Assembly (NCBI RefSeq): GCF_004382795.1
Contig: NZ_SMSG01000003.1
Span: 372,001-436,000, forward strand
Origin: Cumulibacter soli
GTDB taxonomy: Bacteria > Actinomycetota > Actinomycetes > Mycobacteriales > Antricoccaceae
Direction: 5' to 3'
Length of the DNA: 64,000 nt
Part shown: positions 47,242 through 56,272 of the stretch, piece after piece
How the letters are laid out: each line of letters starts with the position of its first letter
Numbering within the stretch: the stretch's first letter is position 1
The notes under the pieces: model-generated
Told to the model about the DNA's origin: nothing
Database searches by the model: none
Seen by the model: only the letters and a program-made list of their open reading frames with translations
Translations under genes and position numbers: made by a program

Positions 47242-48003
47242 GTGACGGTGCTATCGGTGCTCGCGCTGATCGTTGCAGGTTTCGGCGCGGGACTCATCGG
47301 CTCGACCGCGGGCCTCGCGTCGCTGGTCAGCTACCCTGCACTGCTTGCCTTCGGTCTACCGCCGGTGCTCGCTAACGTGACGAATACTACCGGGATTACG
47401 TTCTTTACCATCGGCTCGGTGGTGTCCACCCGGCCGGAATTGGGCGGCACGTGGCGGCGGCTGTGGCCACGCATTGCCCTGTTCCTCGTGTTTGGTGCCC
47501 TAGGTGCGTGGCTGCTGGTACACAGCCCGCCGGGCAGTTTCGAAGCAGTCGTTCCCTGGCTCATCGCTTTTGCATCAGTGCTGCTGATCTTCCGCGAGCA
47601 GGTGCAGAACGCATCGATGCGGGCCGGAAAGCAACTGCGCTCGGCCGGCGTTGGATTCTGGATCGTGCTGGCGTTGATCGCGACGTACGGCGGTTACTTC
47701 GGTGCCGCGGCGGGCGTGATTCTGCTGGCGTGGCTCATGCTCACCACCGATGATGATCTCGCGTACTGCGCGGCTGAGAAGAACGTGCTGCTGGGTGCCT
47801 CGAACCTGGCGGCAGCGATCGGGTTCATCTTCATCAGCGATATCCACTGGGGCGCGGCCGCGTGTATCGCGGTAGGTGGGATCGTCGGTGCATACGTTGG
47901 ACCGAAGGTGTTGCGCAAGATCCCCGAAAGGCCGATGCGTTTGGTCATCGGTCTGCTTGGGCTTGGTCTGGCGGTCAAACTTTTCATGGACTCGCTGGGC
48001 TGA
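47242..48003 (+). CDS. TauE/SafE-family permease
   Basis: A membrane protein of about 253 residues with eight hydrophobic segments. VAGFGAGLIGSTAGLASLVSYPALL begins at residue 10 (25 residues spanning TM1), and the second half has ATYGGYFGAAAGVILLAWLM, the family repeat. The GTG at 47242 was chosen because membrane sequence starts at once; an ATG at 47158 adds a polar 28-residue head. It follows the iron-uptake operon but has its own upstream region. Substrate unknown. Confidence 0.78.
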   Translation: MTVLSVLALIVAGFGAGLIGSTAGLASLVSYPALLAFGLPPVLANVTNTTGITFFTIGSVVSTRPELGGTWRRLWPRIALFLVFGALGAWLLVHSPPGSFEAVVPWLIAFASVLLIFREQVQNASMRAGKQLRSAGVGFWIVLALIATYGGYFGAAAGVILLAWLMLTTDDDLAYCAAEKNVLLGASNLAAAIGFIFISDIHWGAAACIAVGGIVGAYVGPKVLRKIPERPMRLVIGLLGLGLAVKLFMDSLG

Positions 48004-48071
48004 ACCCTCTGGAGGACCACAGCAGTCGCGATCCTGCTCGCTCTGCGTAGGCGCCTAGCCGTTGGGTCGGG

Positions 48072-49694
48072 CTAACGGGGTTCCGCGCCGCGGGAGCCGG
48101 GCTTGCGCTGATCCCATGTGGAGGGAGCGGTCGATCGACGGTCCCAGGTTGAGGGGCTGACCCCGACCTTTCGCAGTTCGACCTTGCGAATCTTTTGTGT
48201 CGGCGTTTTCGGCAACTCGTCGACGATCTCGATATACCTCGGGATCATGAAGCGCGGCATCCGAGCGGCGAGGTACTCATCCAAGGTCTCCGGGGCCAGT
48301 TCTCGATCCGGCTGCAGGACGAGGACAATCTTGACCTCATCCTCTCCGACATCGGCTGGAACCGCGATCGCCGCACATTCGAGTACATCGGGATGAGTGA
48401 GTACGAGTGCCTCTACCTCGGCCGAAGATATGTTCTCTCCGCGCCGACGGATTGCATCCTTGATCCGGTCGACGAAGTAGAAGTTGCCCTCGGCGTCGCG
48501 GGTGAACCCATCGCCGGTATGGAGCCACTGATTGCGCCACGCGTCGACCGTAGCCTCGGGTTTGCCCCAGTATCCGTTCATGAGGGTCCAAGGCTCATCA
48601 CTGCGCAGGACCAGCTCACCGAGTTCACCCGGCGCGACCTCGCGATCGTCCGGGTCGACCACGCGAGCGTCGAATCCAGGGCGTATCCGCCCGCAACTCG
48701 TCGTGTTCGCCAGGTTGTACCCGTCGCTGAGAATGCAGCACGCGGTCTCGGTCATGTTGAAGGTGGTACGAGCGCGTACCCCGAACCGCTCACTGAACCC
48801 GTCCAGGTCGTCAATCAGCGGAAGGAACATTGCATCTCGCAGTGGAGTCGTGCGGTCACCCGGAGCGGCGGGCTGTTGGTACAGGAAGTTCGCCATCGCG
48901 CCCAGCAGAATCGTCGTGGTAGCGCCGTACTCGGCGACATCGCTCCAGAATTCGGTTGTGTTGAAGCGTTGCCGCATGATGACGCGGGCACCGACCAACG
49001 CGCACGCGAACAAGGGGCCTTTACCGCTCATGTGGAAGATCGGGAAAGGTGAGTAGAACGCATCCGCGGAGTCGAATAGTTCTGACGGCATGATGCCGGT
49101 GGCGGTGAGTTCGGCCTGCCGCCAGGTGACCAGCACGCCTTTGGAAGGTCCGGTCGTCCCGGAGGTGTAGATAATGGCGGCTGTATCGCGCCCCTGCGGA
49201 TCCTCGAAACTGTCCACATCGCCCTCGGCGCGTGCGAGGAAGTCAGCAGAACTGACAAGTTCGACGGACGTAGCCGTGTCAATGGGACTGGACCCGACGA
49301 CAACGATCGTGCGTAGCTGATCGGAGCTTGCCTGTAGAACGGCGGGAAGGTAGTTCTCATGCACGACCATGATGGAGGCCGATGAGTCCTCGATGATGTA
49401 CGTGAGCATGCTTCCGATGTATTCAACGTTTACCGGGACTTCGAGCGCGCGCAATTGCGCGATTCCTAGCCACGCGGCCACGGCATCCACCTGCGGCGGC
49501 ATCATCGTCAGCACCGTATCTCCGGCGCGAATACCTGCTCGACGCAATGCGCGCGCCCACCGTTGGATGTCCTGGTGCGCATCGCGATACGTCCAGATCG
49601 ATCCGTTCTCGGCACTAATCACGTAGGGCGCGTCGGGTGTCTGGGCAGCTCGTTGGGCGATGACGGTGGGCAGTGCCTGTGCTGATGCGTTCAT
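48072..49694 (-). CDS. Acyl-CoA ligase (ANL superfamily) in carboxylase operon
   Basis: A 540-residue AMP-forming ligase. Motifs: P-loop AAIIYTSGTTGPSKGVLVTW, FNMTETACC (A5), WLHTGDGFTRDAEGNF, VDRIKDAIRRRGENIS and the A10 lysine in KTPTQKIRKVELRK. It resembles CaiC/FadD-type enzymes acting on short or polar acids. The C-terminus carries an extra tail with a duplicated PSTWDRR/PSTWDQR unit. The start ATG lies 42 bases after the stop of the biotin carboxylase gene, so it is probably the third gene of that operon. Substrate unknown. Confidence 0.87.
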   Translation of the reverse strand: MNASAQALPTVIAQRAAQTPDAPYVISAENGSIWTYRDAHQDIQRWARALRRAGIRAGDTVLTMMPPQVDAVAAWLGIAQLRALEVPVNVEYIGSMLTYIIEDSSASIMVVHENYLPAVLQASSDQLRTIVVVGSSPIDTATSVELVSSADFLARAEGDVDSFEDPQGRDTAAIIYTSGTTGPSKGVLVTWRQAELTATGIMPSELFDSADAFYSPFPIFHMSGKGPLFACALVGARVIMRQRFNTTEFWSDVAEYGATTTILLGAMANFLYQQPAAPGDRTTPLRDAMFLPLIDDLDGFSERFGVRARTTFNMTETACCILSDGYNLANTTSCGRIRPGFDARVVDPDDREVAPGELGELVLRSDEPWTLMNGYWGKPEATVDAWRNQWLHTGDGFTRDAEGNFYFVDRIKDAIRRRGENISSAEVEALVLTHPDVLECAAIAVPADVGEDEVKIVLVLQPDRELAPETLDEYLAARMPRFMIPRYIEIVDELPKTPTQKIRKVELRKVGVSPSTWDRRSTAPSTWDQRKPGSRGAEPR

Positions 49695-49736
49695 GGTTTC
49701 CTTTCATAGTCGGCATCGCAGGCGCCATATGCTCGA

Positions 49737-51509
49737 CTAGGCATCCGCGTTCCCGGGTGAAGTAATACGAGCGACGGTCTGTCCGGCCGTGATCGAGTCC
49801 CCAACATCGACCAGGACTTCGGTGACGCGACCTGTCCTCGGCGCGCGAATGTGGTTCTGCATCTTCATAGCTTCGATCGTCGCCACCACCTCACCGGCTG
49901 CGACCTCGTGGCCGGGCTCCACGAGTCGTTCTACGACGGTCCCTTGCATGGGGCTAATCACCTCGCCGGATCCGCGTGCTGTTGGCACACGCTCGCGGTT
50001 GGTCAAGCGACTCTCTGCTGGGGAGCCGGCGATTGCGCTCACCTGCGCGCGCGGTTTCGCGGTGGTGCCGAATGCCGGCACGCGAAAGTAACGACCATTG
50101 ATCCAGACCCCGGGACCCTCAGCGGGTTGAGTAGCTGGACCGACCGTTTCGCCGGCGGCAGGAATCGTATCGAGAGCCTGCGTAATCCAGTTCTCGAACC
50201 ACGTGGTGTTCACCGGACCGTCGCGGAATTCGGGATCATCGCAGATCGCGGCGGCAATCGATAGCGTGCTCGTGCTGGAGATGTCCGTCGCGCGGATCGC
50301 TTCCCGTAGCCGCGCGATTGCTGACGCCCGGTCGGGGGCATGCACGATGAGTTTGGCAATCAGACTGTCGTATCGAGCGGAGACGTCATCCTGAGCGTCG
50401 TACCCGGCGTCGACACGCACCCCTGGGGACCGGGGGAAGCGGATCGTCCCGAGAGGTCCGGGCCGAGGCACAAACTCCCGGTGCGCGTCTTCAGCGGTAA
50501 TCCGGAACTCGATTGCATGACCCGTGGGGGAGCGCGGCAGATCCTCAGACAACTCATCGCCTTGGGCGATCGCGAGTTGGAGCCGCACGAGATCCAGTCC
50601 GTACACCTGTTCAGTGACCGGGTGTTCGACCTGCAACCTAGTGTTCATTTCGAGGAAGAAGAAGCCGTCAGTCGACACCAGAAACTCGACTGTGCCGGCG
50701 TTCTGGTAGTCGACCTCTAGGGCGATCTGTTGCGCAGCTGCGCTGAGCGCCTCCACTAAGTCAGGGGTTAGCCCTGCGGCCGGAGCCTCCTCGAGGAGCT
50801 TCTGGTGCCGACGCTGAATGGAGCAATCACGGGTGCCAAGGGTGATGACCTGACCGGATCGGTCGCCGAGCACCTGGACCTCAATGTGCCGAGCATTCAC
50901 CAGATACTTTTCGCAGAACACCTCCGATCGCCCGAACGCCGCGAGCGCTTCTGCACGGGCGATCTCCACGGCTCGTGCAGCTTCATCGGGACCATGCACC
51001 ACCCGCATCCCTCGGCCGCCGCCGCCGTTCGCGGCCTTCACCAGCACCGGCCAACCAACCTCGTTGCCGAACGCCGCAACCTGATCCGGGCTCAAGTCGC
51101 CGGTGAGCGCGGGGACCACCGGAACCTGCGTCCGCTGAGCAACAGCCCGGGCACGCACCTTGTCGCCAAGCAGTTCGATTGCTGCAGCGCTTGGACCCAC
51201 GAATTCGATGCCAGCTGCGCGGACGGCTGCTGCGAAGGAGGCGTTCTCGGAAAGAAATCCGTAACCAGGGTGGATAGCGTCGGCGCGCGCGGCCACGGCG
51301 CGCTGCACAATCTGCTCGATGTCCAGGTATGGCTCGATTCCGTCGTCGGCCGTGAGCTGCACCGCCTCATCGCATTCTCGGACATGTAGCGCGCCGCGGT
51401 CAGCGGGGGAGTGCACGGCGATCGAGGTGACACCCATCTCGGCACAGGTGCGAGCGATCCGCACCGCGATCTCGCCGCGATTCGCGATCATCAGTCTTTC
51501 GAAACGCAT
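49737..51509 (-). CDS. Acyl-CoA carboxylase alpha subunit (biotin carboxylase plus BCCP)
   Basis: Carboxylates its own biotin at the expense of ATP and bicarbonate, for transfer to an acyl-CoA. The 590-residue protein has the biotin-carboxylase N-lobe (FERLMIANRGEIAVRIARTC), the ATP-grasp Gly-rich loop VKAANGGGGRGMRVV, FLEMNTRLQVEHPVTEQV, and a C-terminal biotinyl domain with the biotinylated K549 in EAMKMQN. The ATG at 51509 follows AGGAG and lies seven bases after the carboxyltransferase stop. Confidence 0.93.
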   Translation of the reverse strand: MRFERLMIANRGEIAVRIARTCAEMGVTSIAVHSPADRGALHVRECDEAVQLTADDGIEPYLDIEQIVQRAVAARADAIHPGYGFLSENASFAAAVRAAGIEFVGPSAAAIELLGDKVRARAVAQRTQVPVVPALTGDLSPDQVAAFGNEVGWPVLVKAANGGGGRGMRVVHGPDEAARAVEIARAEALAAFGRSEVFCEKYLVNARHIEVQVLGDRSGQVITLGTRDCSIQRRHQKLLEEAPAAGLTPDLVEALSAAAQQIALEVDYQNAGTVEFLVSTDGFFFLEMNTRLQVEHPVTEQVYGLDLVRLQLAIAQGDELSEDLPRSPTGHAIEFRITAEDAHREFVPRPGPLGTIRFPRSPGVRVDAGYDAQDDVSARYDSLIAKLIVHAPDRASAIARLREAIRATDISSTSTLSIAAAICDDPEFRDGPVNTTWFENWITQALDTIPAAGETVGPATQPAEGPGVWINGRYFRVPAFGTTAKPRAQVSAIAGSPAESRLTNRERVPTARGSGEVISPMQGTVVERLVEPGHEVAAGEVVATIEAMKMQNHIRAPRTGRVTEVLVDVGDSITAGQTVARITSPGNADA

Positions 51510-51516
51510 GAGTCTC

Positions 51517-53073
51517 CTAGATCGGCGAGATGCCATGGTGTTTGGGCACCGGTACACGCTTGTGGCGAGCCGGTGCGCGATCGAGTGCGCCGATGAGAAT
51601 GTCTCGCGTCGCGTCCGGGTCGATGACGTCATCGACGCCGAAGCCTTGGGCCGCGAGGAACGGGTCTACCTGCCGGCGGAACTTATCGATCAGATTGCGG
51701 CGCTCTTGTGCGGGGTCGTCGGCCTGAAGTACCGCCTTGCGGAACGCAACATCGACTGCGCCCTCGATCGACATTGCACAGATCTCCGCGGTCGGCCAGG
51801 CGAGCGCGACGTCGGCCTGATAACTTCGTCCGCCGGCCATGGCGATGTAGCCGGCGCCGTAGCCCTTGCGCAGCACGACACTGAATCGTGGGACCGTCGC
51901 CTGACCAAGCTCGAACATCAGCCGGCCGCTACGTCTGGCCAACTGCGTTGTGGCTGATCGCGTGCCGACAAGGAATCCAGGAATGTCGATCAGGAACAGC
52001 AGCGGCAACCCGAATGCGTCCGCAACGCTGACGGCATGGGCGGCCTTCTCGCACGCTGGGCTGTCCAACGATCCACCCATGTGCAGCGGCTGGTTCGCGA
52101 CGACCATGATCGGTCGCCCGTCGAGTCGCGCGAGCGCGGTGACGAGATTAGGGGCGTACGTCGGTTTCAATTCGAACGCTGTTGCCTCGTCCACGATTGC
52201 CTCGATCACCTCCGTGACGTCGTACCCGGTCATGGGGTTGGTGGGCACGATCGTGCGAAGTCGACCAGTGACTCCTGGCTCGTACGACGCGTCCCGCGGC
52301 GGCGCCAGGTCGGCTGATGAAGGTAGATAGCTCAGGTACAAGCGGACCGAATCCATCGCCTCCTGTTCGGAGTCCACTGCGAGGTCGGTGACGCCTAGAG
52401 TCGCTTGCAGGTCCGCGCCGCCAAGTTCTTCATTGGTGGTCTGCTCGCCGGTAGCTGCCTCGACCAGTGCGGGACCGGCGATGCCCATGGTGGAAATTCC
52501 CCGTACCATCACCACATAGTCCGCGAATGCGGCGAAGTTCGACGGGCCCGCAAAACCGGGACCGAGCATTGCCGCGACGATGGGCACATAGCCCGACAGC
52601 TCGACGAACTCCTTGAATGTCTCGAATCCCCAGGCGAAGTGGTGACTGTCCAATCCTTCCTGGATCCGGTGACCGCCGCCATCGAGCAGCATCACCAGTG
52701 GTATCCCATCTTGAAGTGCCCGTTCACAGCAGCGGGTGACTTTTAATCCGCCGGCGACTCCATTGCTGCCGCCGAACACGGTGAAGTCGAACGACATAAT
52801 TGCCGCTGGTCGCCCATCAATACGACCGATCCCGGTCACTACTCCATCGGCGGGCGCGAGGAGGTCCTGCTGGTCGGGGGTCCCACGGGCTGCATCTACC
52901 AGTCCGCCGAATTCCCAGAAGGAATCTTTGTCCACCAACATCGAGATTCGTTCACGCGCCGAGTACTTACCTCGATCGTGCTGCCGCTGAATCTGCTCCG
53001 CACGCGCCTCATCGGAAGCCAGGTATGTCCGTCGTTCGAGTTCCGCGAGCAATTCGGAGTGGGTAGGGCCCAC
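51517..53073 (-). CDS. Acyl-CoA carboxylase beta subunit (carboxyltransferase)
   Basis: Transfers the carboxyl group from biotin to an acyl-CoA. The 518-residue protein has both crotonase-fold halves: MLLDGGGHRIQEG forms the first oxyanion site and LIDIPGFLVGTRSAT the second. In the specificity loop KGYGAGYIAMAGG, Ile410 takes the place of the Asp found in propionyl-specific PccB (AYGGAYDVM). The GTG at 53073 has GAAAGGGG upstream. First gene of a carboxyltransferase-biotin carboxylase-ligase operon. No epsilon subunit is visible nearby. Confidence 0.91.
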   Translation of the reverse strand: MGPTHSELLAELERRTYLASDEARAEQIQRQHDRGKYSARERISMLVDKDSFWEFGGLVDAARGTPDQQDLLAPADGVVTGIGRIDGRPAAIMSFDFTVFGGSNGVAGGLKVTRCCERALQDGIPLVMLLDGGGHRIQEGLDSHHFAWGFETFKEFVELSGYVPIVAAMLGPGFAGPSNFAAFADYVVMVRGISTMGIAGPALVEAATGEQTTNEELGGADLQATLGVTDLAVDSEQEAMDSVRLYLSYLPSSADLAPPRDASYEPGVTGRLRTIVPTNPMTGYDVTEVIEAIVDEATAFELKPTYAPNLVTALARLDGRPIMVVANQPLHMGGSLDSPACEKAAHAVSVADAFGLPLLFLIDIPGFLVGTRSATTQLARRSGRLMFELGQATVPRFSVVLRKGYGAGYIAMAGGRSYQADVALAWPTAEICAMSIEGAVDVAFRKAVLQADDPAQERRNLIDKFRRQVDPFLAAQGFGVDDVIDPDATRDILIGALDRAPARHKRVPVPKHHGISPI

Positions 53074-53113
53074 GTAGACGCCCCTTTCAGAGTTGGTCAG
53101 AGCACACGAGGTG

Positions 53114-53129
53114 ATGACTAAAATGTCAT
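53114..53129. promoter_or_regulatory. Operator candidate 1, ATGAC-N6-GTCAT
   Basis: ATGACTAAAATGTCAT, a perfect 5-6-5 inverted repeat in the divergent promoter between the carboxylase operon and the double-TetR gene, 41 bases upstream of the carboxyltransferase start. It shares the core TGAC-N6-GTCA with the site at 53157. Confidence 0.6.
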
Positions 53130-53156
53130 GGTGTGGGATCGCCAGTGTTCTTGATG

Positions 53157-53172
53157 TTGACGATACTGTCAA
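53157..53172. promoter_or_regulatory. Operator candidate 2, TTGAC-N6-GTCAA
   Basis: TTGACGATACTGTCAA, a perfect 5-6-5 inverted repeat whose centre is 43 bp (about four helical turns) from the first site. It has the same TGAC-N6-GTCA core with an unrelated spacer, which is what one expects of a repeated protein-binding site. Confidence 0.6.
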
Positions 53173-53269
53173 TCAGGCGCGGCGAGCTGAGCCCTCCTTA
53201 AGCCTTCGAGGCCCGACGTGTAGAGCGATTGGGATCGATCGAGCGTTATCCGACTGGGAAGGTGGATCA

Positions 53270-54454
53270 ATGAGGCCGAATCGATCTCGGAGTACGCAGC
53301 CTCGAGGCGATGATGCGACGCGCCAGCGGCTACTGGATTCAGCCGGTGAACTCTTCTCGCGTCAGGGCTTCAAAGGCACACCTATCTCAGATATCGCTGA
53401 TCATGCAGGGGTGGCTCGGCCGACGTTCTACGTGTACTTCTCCTCGCGAGAGGACGTCCTGCGAGAACTTGCAAACCGCGTACGGTCCGAGGTGTCGCTG
53501 GCACAGCACGAGGCAGCCAAGGGAACGGATCCGAAAACCGTCATCAGATCGTCGATCACGGCAGCTTTGGACGTCTATACCCGCAATGCCGGCATACTGA
53601 CCGTGATCCAGCACCAAGCGCTAGTCGATCCCCACGTCAGTGAGGCGTGGGACGAGATCGTTTCGACGCCTGTACGGTCGGGGCGGGCGTTCATCGATGG
53701 CCTCGCGCGCGAGGGAAAAGCCCTCCCTGCCGCCAGCGCTGAAGCACTGAGCGAGGCGGCGGTCGCGAATCTGATCCATGCGGGGTTCGCCGCGCACCGC
53801 GAACGCCGTGCGCTGACCGTAGAAGAACTGGTCGCTATATATGAACGACTTCTGGGGCTCACGACGGAAAGGTCGCCAAGCGGCGCACCACCACCGGGGT
53901 CAACCGTCAGTCGCATCCTTGCCGCCGCGGAAGAGGTCTTCGCCGAACGCGGATTCGATGGTGCCAGCGTGTCGGACGTTGCCGCCCGCGCCCGGGTCTC
54001 GCGGCCCACGATTTATACGCACTTTCCGTCAAAGGAGGACCTGCTGCGCGGCGTTGTCCACGGTGTTCGCGATTCATTCTTGGCCCTTCAAGAACGCGAG
54101 GCGACGGACGATCGCGATGTGCTCACCGGCGCCGTACGGGCATACCTGGAGGGCTGGACCCAGCACTATGGGATTCTGTCGTTGATCGAGCACCGGTCGA
54201 TGTCGGACCCGAGTTTTTCGGACTTGCTGGACGATGTGCAATTTCGGCTACACCGCCGCCACGAGCGTTATCTGGAGCGCCTGCGTCACTCGGGTCGGGC
54301 GACGCCGCTGTTGGCCCCGACGGTCGTGGCCGAGGTGATCACCGGGGCAACACGTCAGTTTGCTCAGGGGATCGTCGCTGGTCGTCTTGTTCGGGTCGAG
54401 TGCGCAAACGACCTTGCGGATCTCATGCTGAAACTGGCAAACCTGATCGAGTAG
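53270..54454 (+). CDS. Tandem double TetR-family regulator
   Basis: A 394-residue protein made of two complete TetR repressors end to end. HTH 1 spans 16-62 (PISDIADHAGVARPTFYVYF) and HTH 2 spans 212-258 (SVSDVAARARVSRPTIYTHF). The ligand-binding halves also align: AGILTVIQHQALVDPHVSEA near 107-126 and the segment YGILSLIEHRSMSDPSFSDL in the second half, so the whole unit is duplicated. A Ser/Pro/Gly linker at about 200-210 joins them. ATG 53270 follows GGAAGGTGG. It is divergent from the acyl-CoA carboxylase operon, its probable target; an acyl-CoA or free acid is a likely ligand (inference). Confidence 0.88.
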   Translation: MRPNRSRSTQPRGDDATRQRLLDSAGELFSRQGFKGTPISDIADHAGVARPTFYVYFSSREDVLRELANRVRSEVSLAQHEAAKGTDPKTVIRSSITAALDVYTRNAGILTVIQHQALVDPHVSEAWDEIVSTPVRSGRAFIDGLAREGKALPAASAEALSEAAVANLIHAGFAAHRERRALTVEELVAIYERLLGLTTERSPSGAPPPGSTVSRILAAAEEVFAERGFDGASVSDVAARARVSRPTIYTHFPSKEDLLRGVVHGVRDSFLALQEREATDDRDVLTGAVRAYLEGWTQHYGILSLIEHRSMSDPSFSDLLDDVQFRLHRRHERYLERLRHSGRATPLLAPTVVAEVITGATRQFAQGIVAGRLVRVECANDLADLMLKLANLIE

Positions 54455-54488
54455 TACCCTGCTGCGTCTTGTGGGGGGCGAGGCGCGA

Positions 54489-54538
54489 CTTTACAAACGA
54501 GACAAGCTTGAACTACCGTGCCTAACACAGTTGTAAAG
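54489..54538. promoter_or_regulatory. CTTTACAA...TTGTAAAG inverted pair upstream of acyl-CoA ligase
   Basis: Perfect 8-base inverted arms at 54489-54496 and 54531-54538, with the palindrome CAAGCTTG at 54503-54510 between them. They lie 108-158 bases upstream of the ligase ATG. The arms are AT-rich for this genome, and an operator or promoter element is possible. Confidence 0.4.
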
Positions 54539-54646
54539 TGGGCGCGGTTGACTGGCTCGAGGACTCGCTTGTGACGGATCTCGAGCCCGTTCCGGAAGAT
54601 CGCCTCATCGTCCCGACCGGCGCCCACAGGAATGCGAAGGAGCCCA

Positions 54647-56200
54647 ATGTCGATCTACCGCGAGCAGCTGACGATTGGTGACATCCCACATCGGCATGCC
54701 GAGAAGCACCACTTGCGGGATAAGCCTGCGGTAATCGAGGGGGAGAAGCGAATCACCTGGGCCGCGCTGAGCGAGCGCAGCGCGCGGGTAGCGGGAATGC
54801 TGCGCGGTCTTGGTATTGAGCGTGGGGACAAGGTGTCGGTGATCCTGCAGAACCGTGCCGAGTTTCCGGAGCTCATTTACGGAGTTGCCGCGCTGGGTGC
54901 AGCGATCGTGCCGATCAGTTATCGGTTCGTCGCGCGCGAGATCGTCTACGCGATCGAGCACAGTGATTCATCGATCGTCATCGTCGACGCCGATGTACTG
55001 GACACTCTCGAGGAGGCGCTGAAGGATTTGCCGATCGGCGCTGATCGAGTGCTCGTTATCGGCGAGGCGGTCCGCGCACATCCGTATGGAGACTACGAGG
55101 TCTCGTTGGCGGAGGCCCCCGCCGTTCAGGATGGTCTCACCGCCGAGGAAATGGATATCTACCACCTGGCCTTTACCGGTGGAACGACCGGCTATCCGAA
55201 GGCATGTGAAGTCCCACAGCGGATGGCTAGGCAAAACTGGTACGACATCACGGTCGAGACCGGCATCCGAGAAGACGACGTGATGCTGATTTCGGGCGCT
55301 TTCTATCACGGGCTCGGATTCATGTGGGGCCTGCAGCAGCTGATGGTCGGCGGAACTGTCGTAATGCAGCGGACCTTCGACCCGCAGGAGGCATTGCAAC
55401 TCATCGAACGCGAGCGCGTGAGCGTCACCCCAGCAGCGCCGACGCTATACACGATGATGCTCTCGGTGCCCGACCGGCAGGACTACGACGTCAGATCGAT
55501 GCGGGTGTTGGTATCGGCAGGAGCCCCGCTGCTGACCGTCACCAAGGAAGGCTTGCTCGACTATTTCACCTCCGCCGGACTGTACGAGTATTACGGCGCA
55601 ACGGAAGCCGGTTTCTACTCGATACTCAAGCCAATAGACCAGCGGCGGAAAACGCGAAGTGTCGGACAAGCATGGTTCGGCTGCGAGCTTCGAATCCTCG
55701 ATGCCGAAGGCGTCGAGCTTCCACCAAACGAGGTCGGAATGATCTTCAAACGGGGCCTGGCTCTAGGAGTGCGCTACTACAAGAACCCAGCGGCAACAGC
55801 CGAGGCGTTCCGTGGGGAATGGGTCACCAGCGGCGATCTGGGCTACCTCGATGACGAGGGATACCTCTATGTCGTGGACCGGGCTAAGGACATGATCATC
55901 TCTGGCGGCGTGAACATCTTCCCGACCGAAATTGAGGAGGTAATATCCGCGCATCCCGCGGTCGTCGAGTGTGCAGTTGTCGGGGTCGCGGACGAGAAGT
56001 GGGGTGAAGTCGTCTGCGCCTACGTCGTCTCTGGGGCCCAGCAACCGCTCGAAGCCGAACTCGATGAGTTGTGTATCAGCAACCTGGCGCGATACAAGCG
56101 GCCTCGCATCTACCGAATGGTGGACGCATTGCCGAAGAATGCCTCCGGCAAGATCCTGAAGCGAGGTTTGCGGGCGGCCGGAGCAGCGGGTTCGTCGTGA
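54647..56200 (+). CDS. Acyl-CoA ligase (ANL superfamily)
   Basis: A 517-residue AMP-forming ligase starting at ATG 54647 behind GAAGGAG. The P-loop reads AFTGGTTGYPKACE, a Gly variant of the usual TSGTTGxPKG. Other motifs are YYGATEAGFYS, VTSGDLGYLDDEGYLYVVDR, AKDMIISGGVNIFPTEIEEV and PKNASGKILKRGLR with the A10 lysine. It follows the double-TetR gene on the same strand and probably belongs to the same acid-metabolism group. Substrate unknown. Confidence 0.87.
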   Translation: MSIYREQLTIGDIPHRHAEKHHLRDKPAVIEGEKRITWAALSERSARVAGMLRGLGIERGDKVSVILQNRAEFPELIYGVAALGAAIVPISYRFVAREIVYAIEHSDSSIVIVDADVLDTLEEALKDLPIGADRVLVIGEAVRAHPYGDYEVSLAEAPAVQDGLTAEEMDIYHLAFTGGTTGYPKACEVPQRMARQNWYDITVETGIREDDVMLISGAFYHGLGFMWGLQQLMVGGTVVMQRTFDPQEALQLIERERVSVTPAAPTLYTMMLSVPDRQDYDVRSMRVLVSAGAPLLTVTKEGLLDYFTSAGLYEYYGATEAGFYSILKPIDQRRKTRSVGQAWFGCELRILDAEGVELPPNEVGMIFKRGLALGVRYYKNPAATAEAFRGEWVTSGDLGYLDDEGYLYVVDRAKDMIISGGVNIFPTEIEEVISAHPAVVECAVVGVADEKWGEVVCAYVVSGAQQPLEAELDELCISNLARYKRPRIYRMVDALPKNASGKILKRGLRAAGAAGSS

Positions 56201-56272
56201 TGTCGACGCTGATCGGTATCGAGAATCAGCCGCCCATCCTGCGCGGGCAGCCATCGTTAGATCGCCAGCGGA

